A DNA stretch of 64,000 bases from a bacterium. GTDB taxonomy: Bacteria; Armatimonadota; Zipacnadia; Zipacnadales; UBA11051. The stretch covers positions 27,488 to 91,487 of the forward strand of contig JAJFUB010000146.1 of the NCBI GenBank assembly GCA_021372615.1, given 5' to 3'. The notes under the pieces were generated by a model that searched no databases, had not been told where the DNA came from, and saw only the letters and a list, made by a program, of their open reading frames with translations. Positions 32,767-41,625 of this stretch are shown here, in pieces (the stretch's first letter is position 1; every line of letters starts with the position of its first letter). Both the position numbers and the translations under genes were made by a program.

Positions 32767-35472
32767 CTACCGGGCGACGATCAGCGTCACGTCGCACGGG
32801 ACCCGCCCCGCGCGGGAGCTGTAGACGACCAGCCCGCGGTGGTTCAGCGCCGACCGCGGCGTCTCCAGCCGGACGAGCACCTGCCGGCCGCTCTGCCGCC
32901 GTATCTGGTCGAGCGCTTCGCCGCTGACTTCGACGCGGACGAGATCGCCGTAGCGCCCCCGGAAGCCGTGCAGATGCGACAGCGCCCCGCGGGCATCGGC
33001 GTACTGGTCCGGCAGTGTGACGCTGTGGACCGGGACGCCGTTCATGGACACGATGAGATCGCTGGGCCAGCCCGGCCCTGCGGCGTGCGTCTGCGGCGCT
33101 CCGGGGCGCTTGCTGGAGACTTCGCACAGGAAGGTCACGCTCTTCGCGCCGACCAGGTCCACATCGTCCGGCAGCGTGAACAGGTAATCGAGGTGCCCGG
33201 CTTCGACGCCGCCGAACAGGTGGGTCTCGTAGTCCACCACGCCCCGCTCGACCTCGGCCTCATGCCAGGCGGTCGAGACTTCGACATCGCCGGCCAGCTT
33301 GCGGAGGATGACACGCCCGGTGCTCTGCTCGCGCACCTCGCGCGGCAGTCCGCTCTCCCGGAACTCCGCGACGGCGAAGTTGGCGGCGAGGCCGCCCAAC
33401 GAGGCCTCCAGGCGCACCAGGCAGCTCTCTTCGGCGGGCGCCACCCCGGCGAGGTCCACAGTGCTGACGGGGTCGCCGGAGGCGGGCCAGGCGATGCTGT
33501 CCTCCCGCAGTGTGCGGCTCTGGCCCAGGGAGTCGGTGAGCACATAGCGCACGGCCAGCTTCGGCAAGCCCCCCGTGTAGCCGACACGGTTCAGGAACAA
33601 GCGCGGGGCGAACTCCGCCCCCGGGGCGAGCGTCTGCGCCGGGGGCCCGTCAACGCCCAGGTACACCGGCCCCTGAAGGTCCTGCACGTTGTAGCCGAAC
33701 TCCTTGGGCGTACGGTCGTAGTTCAGGACGCCGTTGTACTCCCACTCGATGTCCTGCAGCTCGGTGTAGACGTACCCGCAGACCTTCTCCTGCCGGCGCA
33801 ACAGGTCGGTCAGGAACTTGAGGCACCAGGAGACATCCATGTCCCCCATGCGGGCGCTGATGCCGCCATACTCGGAGTTCATCAGCGGCTCGTCGCCCTG
33901 CTGGTTGCCGCCCACGTAGTTGAAGGTGGAGCCGGGATACGTCTCGGCCACGACCTTGGCGACATGCTCCTTCGCCTGCTCGTAGTCGTTGAGGTAGAAA
34001 TGCCAGGAGTTGATGTCGGTCAGGACATGGTCGTATGAGCAGACGGAGTTGTCCTCGATCGGCCGGCTGGGGTCCAGCTCCTGCGCCAGCCGGAACATGC
34101 GCTTGACCCACTCGTGCCGATCCGGCGACTCTGCGTACTGCTTGAAGCCCAGGCCCCAGGTCTCGTTGAACAGCACCCAGGCGAAGATGCACGGGTGGTT
34201 GAAGTCGCGCGCCACGAGCTGCCGGAAGGTCCATTCCCACCGCTCGCAGCCCACCTCGCCATAGCCGTCGTAGCCCACGTTGGGGAAGTCGTACATGATG
34301 AGCATGCCGAGGCGGTCGGCCCAGTACAGGAAGCGCGGGTCCTCGGGCTTGATGTGGATGCGCAGGAAGTTGAACCCGGCTTCGCGAGCCAGTGTCAGGT
34401 CGCGAATGATGTCCTCATCGCTGCGCCAGGCGTACACGCCCCAGGGGTTGAAGCTCTGATCGAGCGCTCCTTTCAGGTAGATCGGCTCCCCGTTGAGCGT
34501 GAGGTACTTGGGCCCGCCGTCGTACAGCGGCGCGATGCCCACCTCGCGCAGGCCGCAGTAGGTCTGTACCTCGTCCAGGACGGTCTCGCCCTCCAGCAGT
34601 TGCACCGAGACGCTGTACAGGTGCGGCGTGTCGGGGTGCCACGGCCGCGTCTCGCCGGTCAGGGGCACCGACAGGACCGCCTGCCCGGCGTCGCCCCGCT
34701 GGTCCGCCACCAGCGTCCCGTCCTCGTCGCAGACCTGAAGGCGGCACGCCAACCCGGTCAGGGCCACGTTCGCCTCGATGGCGCACTCCAGGACCGCCGG
34801 CGTCAGGTGCGGTGTGACCTGCACCCGGGTGACATGGCGCTCCGGCCGCACCTCCAGCCACACCGGCTGCCAGATGCCCGAGGTGGTCGTGTACCACTTG
34901 TGCTGCTTGCCCAGGGGCTTGTCCTCGGTGCCCTGCGGGTCGAAGACCCGGATGACGATGAGGGCCTCGGACGCCCCGGCGGCAGCGGCCGTGAGGTCGC
35001 AGGAGAACGGGGCGTATCCGCTCCGCCCCTCCGCCACCGGTTGTCCGTTGACCCACACCTTGACTTCCCAGTCGGCAGCGCCGATATGCAGCCAGACATG
35101 CTCCCCGGCCGGGCAGGGAGGAACCTGTACGGTCCGCCGGTACCACCCGATGGTGTGGCGCGGGGCGGTGGTGTAGTTGTCCCGGGTCACGCTGCCGGGA
35201 TCGAGATACACCTGAGTGCTGAACCAGTTGTCATTGCCGGCCCAGGCCTCGGTGCCCCACGCACAGTGCGACTCCCAGGGGAAAGGCACGATGATGCTGC
35301 GGCCAAACGGAGCGTGGCTTGGCTGGTGCAGGCCCTGCTGTTCGCCCACGTCATCGGGGTCGAACGCGAACTCCCAGGGGCCGTTGAGACTCACCCACGA
35401 ACCGGCGCCGGGGCGCTGCAGATCGGGGCGGGGATGTTCCGGGCGAGGCAGTGATACGGAGGCGTCAGTCAT
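32767..35472 (-). CDS. Glycoside hydrolase family 2 enzyme
   Basis: A 901-residue protein without a signal peptide. The order is sugar-binding jelly roll (SLNGPWEFAFDPDD, IVPFPWES), immunoglobulin-like domain, TIM barrel, then extra beta domains. The acid/base glutamate is in CIFAWVLFNETWGL (about residue 435) and the nucleophile glutamate in LMNSEYGGIS (about residue 532), both in the positions expected for GH2. The family includes beta-galactosidases, beta-mannosidases and beta-glucuronidases; the N-E-T-W motif is common in the glucuronidase/galactosidase group, but the sugar is not certain. AGGA is about eight bases before the ATG. It is divergent from the KaiC-fusion operon. Confidence 0.88.
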   Translation of the reverse strand: MTDASVSLPRPEHPRPDLQRPGAGSWVSLNGPWEFAFDPDDVGEQQGLHQPSHAPFGRSIIVPFPWESHCAWGTEAWAGNDNWFSTQVYLDPGSVTRDNYTTAPRHTIGWYRRTVQVPPCPAGEHVWLHIGAADWEVKVWVNGQPVAEGRSGYAPFSCDLTAAAAGASEALIVIRVFDPQGTEDKPLGKQHKWYTTTSGIWQPVWLEVRPERHVTRVQVTPHLTPAVLECAIEANVALTGLACRLQVCDEDGTLVADQRGDAGQAVLSVPLTGETRPWHPDTPHLYSVSVQLLEGETVLDEVQTYCGLREVGIAPLYDGGPKYLTLNGEPIYLKGALDQSFNPWGVYAWRSDEDIIRDLTLAREAGFNFLRIHIKPEDPRFLYWADRLGMLIMYDFPNVGYDGYGEVGCERWEWTFRQLVARDFNHPCIFAWVLFNETWGLGFKQYAESPDRHEWVKRMFRLAQELDPSRPIEDNSVCSYDHVLTDINSWHFYLNDYEQAKEHVAKVVAETYPGSTFNYVGGNQQGDEPLMNSEYGGISARMGDMDVSWCLKFLTDLLRRQEKVCGYVYTELQDIEWEYNGVLNYDRTPKEFGYNVQDLQGPVYLGVDGPPAQTLAPGAEFAPRLFLNRVGYTGGLPKLAVRYVLTDSLGQSRTLREDSIAWPASGDPVSTVDLAGVAPAEESCLVRLEASLGGLAANFAVAEFRESGLPREVREQSTGRVILRKLAGDVEVSTAWHEAEVERGVVDYETHLFGGVEAGHLDYLFTLPDDVDLVGAKSVTFLCEVSSKRPGAPQTHAAGPGWPSDLIVSMNGVPVHSVTLPDQYADARGALSHLHGFRGRYGDLVRVEVSGEALDQIRRQSGRQVLVRLETPRSALNHRGLVVYSSRAGRVPCDVTLIVAR

Positions 35473-35671
35473 GGGTAGTTCCTGTCCTTCGGCTGAGTCG
35501 AGTCGGGAGATGCACTCCCTGGGCGCAATTCGTCAGAAAAGATGAGCCATCCTTCGCGAAGTGATGTAAACTATGCTAGGTAAGAGAGCCGCAAGCAGGT
35601 GCCAGGCGCCTGGCAGGGAACTACCGTCAGTGGATAGATTGGGGGGGAGGCCAGCTACGGAAGGACGAGGC

Positions 35672-36058
35672 ATGGATTCGCGCCTCATAGACTTCGTGGA
35701 AGACGTGGCCCAGACCATTGTGGGGCTGGACGTGGCGCTCTTCTTCCAGGCCAATCCCCGCACTTTCGACACGGCTGCGGGCCTGGCGCTGCGTACGCAC
35801 CGGGACGTAGGTGAAGTGACCGAAGTGCTCGAGCGCATGGCCCGCCACGGGATCCTCGAAGCCTTCAGCCGCGGCGACGGACGCTATACCTGCTACGCCC
35901 TCCCCAAAGACGTCAAGGTGTGGAACCTGCTGTGCCTGCTGTCCGAGGCGTACCTGGACCATTCCGAGAGCCGCAAAGAGATTGTCCGGATCCTCATCCG
36001 CCGGCAGCATGAGCGCTCGGGCCAAGCGTCCGCCCAAGACGCAGGAGAGACAACGTGA
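35672..36058 (+). CDS. Winged-helix protein of the KaiC-fusion operon
   Basis: A 128-residue soluble protein. Residues of about 15-75 look like a winged-helix domain: DVALFFQANPRTFDTAAGLA, then RDVGEVTEVLERMARHGILE as the recognition-helix region and GDGRYTCYALP as the wing. It would be a small transcription regulator or adaptor. The start is the ATG at 35672, with GGAAGGACGAGG just upstream; the frame extends up to 35573 without support. Its TGA shares four bases with the GTG start of the next gene (GTGA), so the two are translationally coupled and should act together. Confidence 0.75.
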   Translation: MDSRLIDFVEDVAQTIVGLDVALFFQANPRTFDTAAGLALRTHRDVGEVTEVLERMARHGILEAFSRGDGRYTCYALPKDVKVWNLLCLLSEAYLDHSESRKEIVRILIRRQHERSGQASAQDAGETT

Positions 36059-38691
36059 GGACAAGACAGTACGTTGCCACGGGCGTGCCCGGCCTGGACG
36101 AACTGTTCGGCGGCGGTCTCCGCCAGGGCTCGTGTGCGCTGGTGGAGGGCATTCCGGGGGTTGGCAAGACCACCGTCGGGGTGCAGTTCGTCGTGGCCGG
36201 TGCTCTCGCCGACGAGCCGGGCATCATCGTCACCTTCGAGCAGGTCCCCGAGCAGCTCTATCGGGATGGGAGCACCTTCGGCTGGGACCTGCACCAACTG
36301 GAGGCGGAAGACCGTCTCCGCGTCGTCTGCACCTCCCCGGAAGTCTTCCTGGACCAGCTCAGTGACGTCGGCGGGATGATGGACACCCTCGTCACCGAGA
36401 TTGGCGCCCGGCGGCTTCTGGTGGACAGCGTGGCGCACCTGGCACATGTCACGGCCCGGGCTGGGCAACTCCGGCCTCTTGTCTACGGCATGCTCAGCGG
36501 CATTCGCCGCGCCGGCCTGACCGCCCTCATCACCAAGGAAGTCGAGTCCGCCGTCCCCGACACGATCCCCTTCGAGGAGTACCTCGTAGACGCCGTGGTC
36601 CGTCTATCGTACGAGATGAGCGACGCGATGTACCGGCAGCGGTTCATCGAGGTCGTCAAGGCACGCGGCCAGAAGCACTCGGCGGGACGGCACCCGCTGA
36701 CCATCGGGCACGGCGGCGTGTGCATCTACCCGCGCTACGAGACCGCGGGAGGCCCCGCTCAGATTCCCGCGCCCGCGGCTGCGGCGCGCTGCAGTACCGG
36801 CATCACCGCCCTGGACGCCATGCTCTGCGGTGGGCTGTCGCAGGGCTACGCCACCCTCGTGGCGGGCAGCGCGGGCGTGGGCAAGACGTCCCTGGCCTTG
36901 CAGTTCATCGCCGCCGGAGCGCGCGCCGGGGAGCCCGGCATCTTCCTCACCTTTGAGGAGGACCTGCCCAAGCTGGGCGACCTGGCCGCCGGCTTCGGCA
37001 TCGAGCTGGCCGACCTGCAGGCGCAGGGCACCTTCCACCTGATGCGGCGCTCGCCCCTGCACCTGCTGCCCGAGCAGTTGACCCAGGACCTGGTGGCCGA
37101 GATCAAGCGTCTGGGGGCGCGCCGCGTCGTCGTGGACAGCCTCACCGACCTGAGCATGAGCGTGACGGACCACCGCCGTCTGCGCGAGGTCGTCTTCGTC
37201 CTGAGCGAGGCCCTGCACGAGGCGGGGGTCACCTCCCTGTTCACCACGGAGGTCCCCGAGCTTTTCGGCCAGACGTATGTCAGCTCCGAACACATCTCCA
37301 TCATCGTGGATGGCATCATCCTGATGAAGTACGTGGAGATGGAGAGCGAGATACAGCGGGCCCTGTCGGTGCTCAAGATGCGCGGCTGCGACCACGACAA
37401 GGGCATCTGGCGCTACACGATTGACGGTACCGGCATCCACATCCGCAACCGCTTCGAGGGCGCCAGCGGCGTGCTGGCCGGCAGCCCGGTGCAGACGCCG
37501 ATCACCCTCTCCGTGCGCAGCTTCACGGAGTTCGACGAGGCGCTCAACGAGGAGCTGATGAGCCGCTTCTCGCAGCTCCATCCCCGGGTCCAGCCTGTGT
37601 CGCTCAGCATTCCGTACAACCCGGACGAGGTCTTTGACACGGTGCGGACCGCCAGCCAGGCTTCCGACACCAGCCTGAGCGTCGCCCCGCTGTGCCTGTA
37701 CTGGATGCGCGACCTGCTGGAGACAGGCCGCTTCATGTCCCTGGACAGCATCGCCAGCCCGGCGGAGCTGAGCATGCACATGCCGCAGTTGCTGGAGCTG
37801 GGCCAGGTGGACGGGACGCTCTACGCCATGCCGGCCATGGCTCTGTGCGGCGTGCTGCTATACCGCAAGGACCTGCTGGAGGAGCATGGCTTCACCCAGC
37901 CCCCGCACACCTGGGAGGAGCTGATCCACCAGGCCCAGACCGTCCTGACCAACGAGAACAACCCCAACCTCATCGGCCTGCAGTTCCCCGGCTACCGCTA
38001 CGAGGGCCTCGCCACCTCGTTCCTGCAGAACCTGTGGAGCAACGGCGGGGACGTGCTCGTGGACGGGGAGGTGGCGCTGGCGTCGGAGCAGGCCCGGCAG
38101 GCCGCCCAGCACATGCGGGACCTGATCGCCACGCACCAGATCGCCCCCGCGAACGTCACCACGGCCGCGCACGGCATGGAGCCGCAGGCGGACTTCCTGG
38201 CCGGGCGCACGCTCTTCCTGATCATGCTGCCAACGGTGGCCCAGGCCTGCCAGCGGGAGAGCTCGCACCTGCGTGGCAAGGTGGGCATTGCTCCGCATCC
38301 CATCGGCCCGCTCGGCACCGATTCAGTCACCTTCCTGGGCGGCTGGCACTATGGCATCCCCCGGGGAGCGCGCGCCCCGGAGACCGCCGGCAACTTCATC
38401 CGCTTCATGACCAGCTACGAGATCCAGCGCGAGCGTTCGCTGCGGGGCGGGCCGATGCCCACCATCCCCGAGCTGTACACCGACCCGGAGATCGTGGCCT
38501 TCAACCCCGACTACCCGCTGCTGGGGCGTCTGCTGAAGACCGCCCGCAACCGCAACGCCGTCCCCCACTACCCCCAGGTCTCCCGCCTCATCCAGGCCCA
38601 CCTGCACAAGGTGCTGAACGGCGAGGCAGAGACGGAAGCCGCCCTGACCAGTCTGGCCGAGGCGGTCCGCTCCGTGCTCGGGAACCGCTAG
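36055..38691 (+). CDS. Double KaiC-type ATPase fused to an extracellular-type solute-binding domain
   Basis: An 878-residue protein with no signal peptide. Two KaiC/RecA domains come first: TGVPGLDELFGGGLRQG with Walker A GIPGVGKTT (residues 32-40), then STGITALDAMLCGGLSQG with Walker A GSAGVGKTS (about 271-279). The catalytic pair is E-Q in the first domain (VTFEQ) and E-E in the second (LTFEE); Walker B segments are RRLLVDSV and RRVVVDSL. From about residue 480 to the end the sequence matches family 1 solute-binding proteins, which normally bind sugars in the periplasm: ITLSVRSFTEFDEALNEELM, HPRVQPVSLSIPYNP, a hinge-like TWEELIHQAQTVLT, and LGGWHYGIPRGARAPETAGN. No ABC permease is nearby. 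I infer a cytoplasmic ATP-driven sensor of a small solute. AGGAG is seven bases before the GTG. Confidence 0.85.
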   Translation: MRTRQYVATGVPGLDELFGGGLRQGSCALVEGIPGVGKTTVGVQFVVAGALADEPGIIVTFEQVPEQLYRDGSTFGWDLHQLEAEDRLRVVCTSPEVFLDQLSDVGGMMDTLVTEIGARRLLVDSVAHLAHVTARAGQLRPLVYGMLSGIRRAGLTALITKEVESAVPDTIPFEEYLVDAVVRLSYEMSDAMYRQRFIEVVKARGQKHSAGRHPLTIGHGGVCIYPRYETAGGPAQIPAPAAAARCSTGITALDAMLCGGLSQGYATLVAGSAGVGKTSLALQFIAAGARAGEPGIFLTFEEDLPKLGDLAAGFGIELADLQAQGTFHLMRRSPLHLLPEQLTQDLVAEIKRLGARRVVVDSLTDLSMSVTDHRRLREVVFVLSEALHEAGVTSLFTTEVPELFGQTYVSSEHISIIVDGIILMKYVEMESEIQRALSVLKMRGCDHDKGIWRYTIDGTGIHIRNRFEGASGVLAGSPVQTPITLSVRSFTEFDEALNEELMSRFSQLHPRVQPVSLSIPYNPDEVFDTVRTASQASDTSLSVAPLCLYWMRDLLETGRFMSLDSIASPAELSMHMPQLLELGQVDGTLYAMPAMALCGVLLYRKDLLEEHGFTQPPHTWEELIHQAQTVLTNENNPNLIGLQFPGYRYEGLATSFLQNLWSNGGDVLVDGEVALASEQARQAAQHMRDLIATHQIAPANVTTAAHGMEPQADFLAGRTLFLIMLPTVAQACQRESSHLRGKVGIAPHPIGPLGTDSVTFLGGWHYGIPRGARAPETAGNFIRFMTSYEIQRERSLRGGPMPTIPELYTDPEIVAFNPDYPLLGRLLKTARNRNAVPHYPQVSRLIQAHLHKVLNGEAETEAALTSLAEAVRSVLGNR

Positions 38692-38710
38692 ACACCTCCC
38701 ATCCCCTGCG

Positions 38711-38746
38711 TTGACTCATACACATTGCTGGGCTATAGTATACACA
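38711..38746 (+). promoter_or_regulatory. vapBC promoter with flanking direct repeats
   Basis: TTGACT (38711-38716) and TATAGT (38734-38739) are 17 bases apart, 24 bases before the antitoxin start codon. ATACACA occurs at 38718-38724 and again at 38740-38746, 22 bases apart (about two helical turns), one in the spacer and one just after the -10. This is a likely operator for the antitoxin. Confidence 0.65.
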
Positions 38747-38762
38747 CTGGAGGTGACCTATC

Positions 38763-39065
38763 TTGGCGACCACCACCCGAGTCACAGGCGGGGCGGGACC
38801 CCGCGACAAGTCGCCGGAGCGTCCCGATGAGGCCCGTGAGTGCCACCGCTTCAAGCGGACCAACATCGTGCTGGATGATGCGCTGATCGAGGAGGCGCGG
38901 CGTCTTACCGGTCTTCAGGCCAAGCGCGAGATCGTGGAGGAGGCTCTCCGAACGCTCGTGCGGGTCCGGGAGCAGCAGCAGGCTCTGGCTCTGTTCGGCA
39001 AGCTGCCGTGGGACGGGGACCTGGCGGAGATCCGGCGCGGACGCAACCTCACGGTGGGTGAGTGA
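38763..39065 (+). CDS. vapB: VapB-type antitoxin
   Basis: A 100-residue protein whose core FKRTNIVLDDALIEEARRLT and KREIVEEALRTLVRV is the ribbon-helix-helix domain of VapB/DUF2191 antitoxins. About 28 N-terminal residues rich in Arg, Pro and Gly precede it and are longer than usual. The C-terminal part (FGKLPWDGDLAEIRRGRN) is the toxin-binding tail, with the W-D-G-D-L motif typical of this class. The start is a TTG at 38763, decided by a full GGAGGTGA seven bases upstream; no other start fits. Its stop overlaps the toxin gene. It should neutralise VapC and repress the promoter at 38711-38746. Confidence 0.85.
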   Translation: MATTTRVTGGAGPRDKSPERPDEARECHRFKRTNIVLDDALIEEARRLTGLQAKREIVEEALRTLVRVREQQQALALFGKLPWDGDLAEIRRGRNLTVGE

Positions 39066-39465
39066 GGCCGTGGTCATCACTGACGCCTCGGTCTGGATTG
39101 ACTTCTTCAATGGGGTGGACAGCCCTCACGTCAACGCGCTCCGTGCCCTGCTGCAGGCCGGGGAGGCGGCACTGGGGGACTTGATCGTCTTCGAGGTGCT
39201 GCAGGGCTTCCGCTCTGACCACGGGGTGCGGACAGCACTTGCTCTCTTCCAGAACTGCCACGTCATGCCGATGGTGAGTCCCGACCTGGCCGTTCAGGCC
39301 GCCTGTCTCTACCGGTCGCTGCGCCGCAAAGGGATCACGATTCGCGCCGCGAATGATGCGCTCATCGCCGCGGCCGTCATCGCCGGCGACCACATCCTCC
39401 TCCACAGTGACCGCGACTTCGACCACTTCGAGCGCCACCTCGGGTTGCAGGTGCTGCACCCGTAG
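39058..39465 (+). CDS. vapC: VapC-type PIN-domain ribonuclease toxin
   Basis: A 135-residue PIN-domain protein. The acidic residues of the metal site are in place: ITDASVWIDFF (first Asp), IVFEVLQGF (Glu), RAANDALIAA (Asp) and LLHSDRDFDHF (last Asp). VapC proteins cleave tRNA or rRNA. The frame begins with a GTG at 39058, eight bases before the antitoxin stop; a GTG at 39070 would give the more typical MVITDASVWID start. The antitoxin and toxin are coupled by this overlap. Confidence 0.88.
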   Translation: MSEAVVITDASVWIDFFNGVDSPHVNALRALLQAGEAALGDLIVFEVLQGFRSDHGVRTALALFQNCHVMPMVSPDLAVQAACLYRSLRRKGITIRAANDALIAAAVIAGDHILLHSDRDFDHFERHLGLQVLHP

Positions 39466-39495
39466 TGACTTCAGACCGCATGGGAGCTATCCACC

Positions 39496-40926
39496 ATGAA
39501 AGTCGGCTTCGCCTCCGCAGACATTACCCCTGCCCTGGGCATGGAATGCCCCGGCGGCTTCTCCAAGGCCTATCACCAGAAGATCCACGACCACTGCTAC
39601 GCCAAGGCCATGGTCATCGAGCACGCGGGGGAGGCCGTGGCCTTCGTGGGGCTCGATACACTGTCGGTGAAGCACTCGCTGGTCGAGACGGCGCGCCAGA
39701 GGATCACCGACAAGACCGGCCTGCTCGGGTCGAGCGTCATGGTCGGGGCCTCGCACACGCACGCCAGCGGGCCGATCGTGGGCGAGTTCCCCGGCGCCTT
39801 CGGCCATGCCTTCGACCCCGAGTTCTGCGAGGACCTGGCCCAGAACAACTCGACCTCCGCCAATCCCGACTACTGCCGCCACATCTCCCGGCAGATCGCC
39901 ACCGCCGTCATTGAGGCCTTCAATAGGCGTGAGGAGGCGGGCCTGGCCATCGGGCGCGGCGAGGAGGCCACGGTGGCCTTCAACCGCCGCTTCTGGATGA
40001 AAGACGGCACCCAGATGACGCACCCGGGCAAGGGGAACCCCGACATCGTCAAGCCGGCCGGTCCCGCCGACCCCGAGGTGGGCGTGCTCAGCGCCTGGCG
40101 GCCCGACGGCAGCTTCCTGGGGTGCCTGGTCAACTTCACCTGCCACGGCACCACCGGCAACGGCGGGACGTCGGCAGACTGGATCCACTGGCTCCGTCAC
40201 ACCATCACCGGCGGCATGGGTGGTGGCGAGGTGGTGTTCCTCAACGGCGCCTGCGGCGATGTGACGCAGGTGAACAACCTGTCCCTCCAGGAGAGCGAGT
40301 TCGGGGAGAAGTGGTCGCGGCGCGTGGGGCAGAAGGTCGGGGCCGAGGCGCTCAAGGTGCTGTCTGCAGCCGAGCCGGGCGAGTTGCTGCCCCTGGCGGC
40401 CCGGCAGAAGACCGTCAAGATCAGCGCTCGTGAAGTGCCTGAGCAGCGGTTCCAGGAGGCCCTCGAGTTCCTGAAGTCCAGCCCGGCCGAGGGCTGGGAC
40501 AAGTGGTGGGCGCGCGAGGTGGTCCTGCTGCATGAGGCCAACAAGGTCGAGCCGGTGATCCACGCCGAACTGCAGGCCCTGCAGGTGGGGCCGGCCGTGT
40601 TCCTGTCCAACGGCGCCGAGTACTTCTGCCAGCACGGCCTGAACATCAAGCACCGCTCGCCCTTCCCCTACACCTACGTGGTAGAGCTGGCCAACGGCTG
40701 CCTGGGCTACGTCCCGACGGCCGAGGCGATGGGCCCGCAGGGCGGTGGCTACGAGCCGCGCATGGCGATGAGCAGCCGCCTGGTGCCGGAAGCCGGGCAG
40801 ATGATTGAGGACGGGTCCGTGGAGCTGGCCAACGCGCTCACCCCGGGGGCAGCCCCCCAGCCGCCGCAGATCGCGCAGGCCGCCAAGGCGTGGGATGCGG
40901 GGTCGTCCAAGGCCAAGGATGTGTGA
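39496..40926 (+). CDS. Neutral/alkaline ceramidase-like hydrolase
   Basis: A 476-residue protein of the neutral/alkaline non-lysosomal ceramidase superfamily. It begins MKVGFASADITP, the usual first strand, and has VMVGASHTHASGP, which supplies metal-binding histidines, and VNFTCHGTT with another. There is no signal peptide, unlike classical secreted ceramidases, and the length is shorter, so it is probably a cytoplasmic relative acting on an unknown amide or ester. GGGAG lies a little far upstream of the ATG. It separates two toxin-antitoxin modules, all on one strand, though the second module has its own promoter. Confidence 0.82.
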   Translation: MKVGFASADITPALGMECPGGFSKAYHQKIHDHCYAKAMVIEHAGEAVAFVGLDTLSVKHSLVETARQRITDKTGLLGSSVMVGASHTHASGPIVGEFPGAFGHAFDPEFCEDLAQNNSTSANPDYCRHISRQIATAVIEAFNRREEAGLAIGRGEEATVAFNRRFWMKDGTQMTHPGKGNPDIVKPAGPADPEVGVLSAWRPDGSFLGCLVNFTCHGTTGNGGTSADWIHWLRHTITGGMGGGEVVFLNGACGDVTQVNNLSLQESEFGEKWSRRVGQKVGAEALKVLSAAEPGELLPLAARQKTVKISAREVPEQRFQEALEFLKSSPAEGWDKWWAREVVLLHEANKVEPVIHAELQALQVGPAVFLSNGAEYFCQHGLNIKHRSPFPYTYVVELANGCLGYVPTAEAMGPQGGGYEPRMAMSSRLVPEAGQMIEDGSVELANALTPGAAPQPPQIAQAAKAWDAGSSKAKDV

Positions 40927-40935
40927 GCCAGCCGC

Positions 40936-40971
40936 TTGACTTATGTTCGCTTTATGCGTATATTTGTTCGC
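40936..40971 (+). promoter_or_regulatory. Promoter of the MNT-HEPN module, leaderless, with direct repeats
   Basis: TTGACT (40936-40941) and TATATT (40959-40964) are 17 bases apart. TGTTCGC occurs at 40944-40950 and 40965-40971, 21 bases apart. Seven bases after the -10 comes the ATG at 40972, so transcription should start at or beside the start codon, giving a leaderless mRNA. Confidence 0.6.
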
Positions 40972-41625
40972 ATGGAGCGCACACTATCATCGGCCATGGC
41001 AGACGCTCTGTTCCCCGCGGTTCGCCAGGGGGTGCTGTCTGCACTGCTCACCCAGCCCACGCGTGAGCTGCACCTCCGGGAGATTGCGCGGCGGGCGGGG
41101 CTGGCGCCGGCGACGGTTCAGCGAGAGGTCGTGGCCCTAACACGGGCCGGGATCCTGGCGCGGCGCACCGCCGGCCGGCAGGTCTTCTACCGGGCCAATC
41201 CGCAATGTCCCATCGTGCCCGAGCTTCAGGGCCTGATGCTCAAGACCGTTGGGCTGGCGAGCGTGCTGGCGGAGGCGCTCGCCCCGTTGGGAGAGCGGGT
41301 GCAGTATGCCGCTGTCTTCGGCTCGACTGCCGCGGGCACGGCCCTGGCAGACAGCGACGTGGACTTGCTCGTGGTCGGGGATGTGACGCTGATCGAGTTG
41401 GTCAGCCACCTGCGAGAGGCACGCGAGAGACTCGGGCGCGAGATCAACATCGTGAGCATGAGCAGAACGTCGTTGGCGGCCGCGGTCCGCGACGGGGAAG
41501 CCTTCATCACCAACGTCCTGAACGGGCCGCACATCGCGCTCAAGGGGGAATGGGATGAACTTGGACGACTTGCTGGCTCAGCAGCGACTGCAGCCGTACC
41601 GAGTGTCAGTGGAGGAGATGGCTGA
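40972..41625 (+). CDS. HTH-MNT nucleotidyltransferase antitoxin
   Basis: A 217-residue fusion. Residues of about 10-75 are a winged-helix/HTH (LHLREIARRAGLAPATVQRE, then AGILARRTAGRQVFYRANP as the wing). The rest is a minimal nucleotidyltransferase with FGSTAAGTALADSDVDLLVV, the G-S-x(n)-D-x-D active site. MntA-type enzymes inactivate their HEPN toxin by adding AMP to a tyrosine; here the HTH suggests it also represses its own promoter. I take ATG 40972 as the start because it sits at the predicted transcription start; an open extension to 40936 falls inside the promoter. Its 3' end overlaps the HEPN gene by 71 bases. Confidence 0.82.
   Translation: MERTLSSAMADALFPAVRQGVLSALLTQPTRELHLREIARRAGLAPATVQREVVALTRAGILARRTAGRQVFYRANPQCPIVPELQGLMLKTVGLASVLAEALAPLGERVQYAAVFGSTAAGTALADSDVDLLVVGDVTLIELVSHLREARERLGREINIVSMSRTSLAAAVRDGEAFITNVLNGPHIALKGEWDELGRLAGSAATAAVPSVSGGDG

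Noticed and set aside
39058..39069. Extra N-terminal residues on VapC as a functional extension
   Set aside because: They only result from choosing the first GTG; the GTG at 39070 gives the normal toxin start, so no meaning is claimed.
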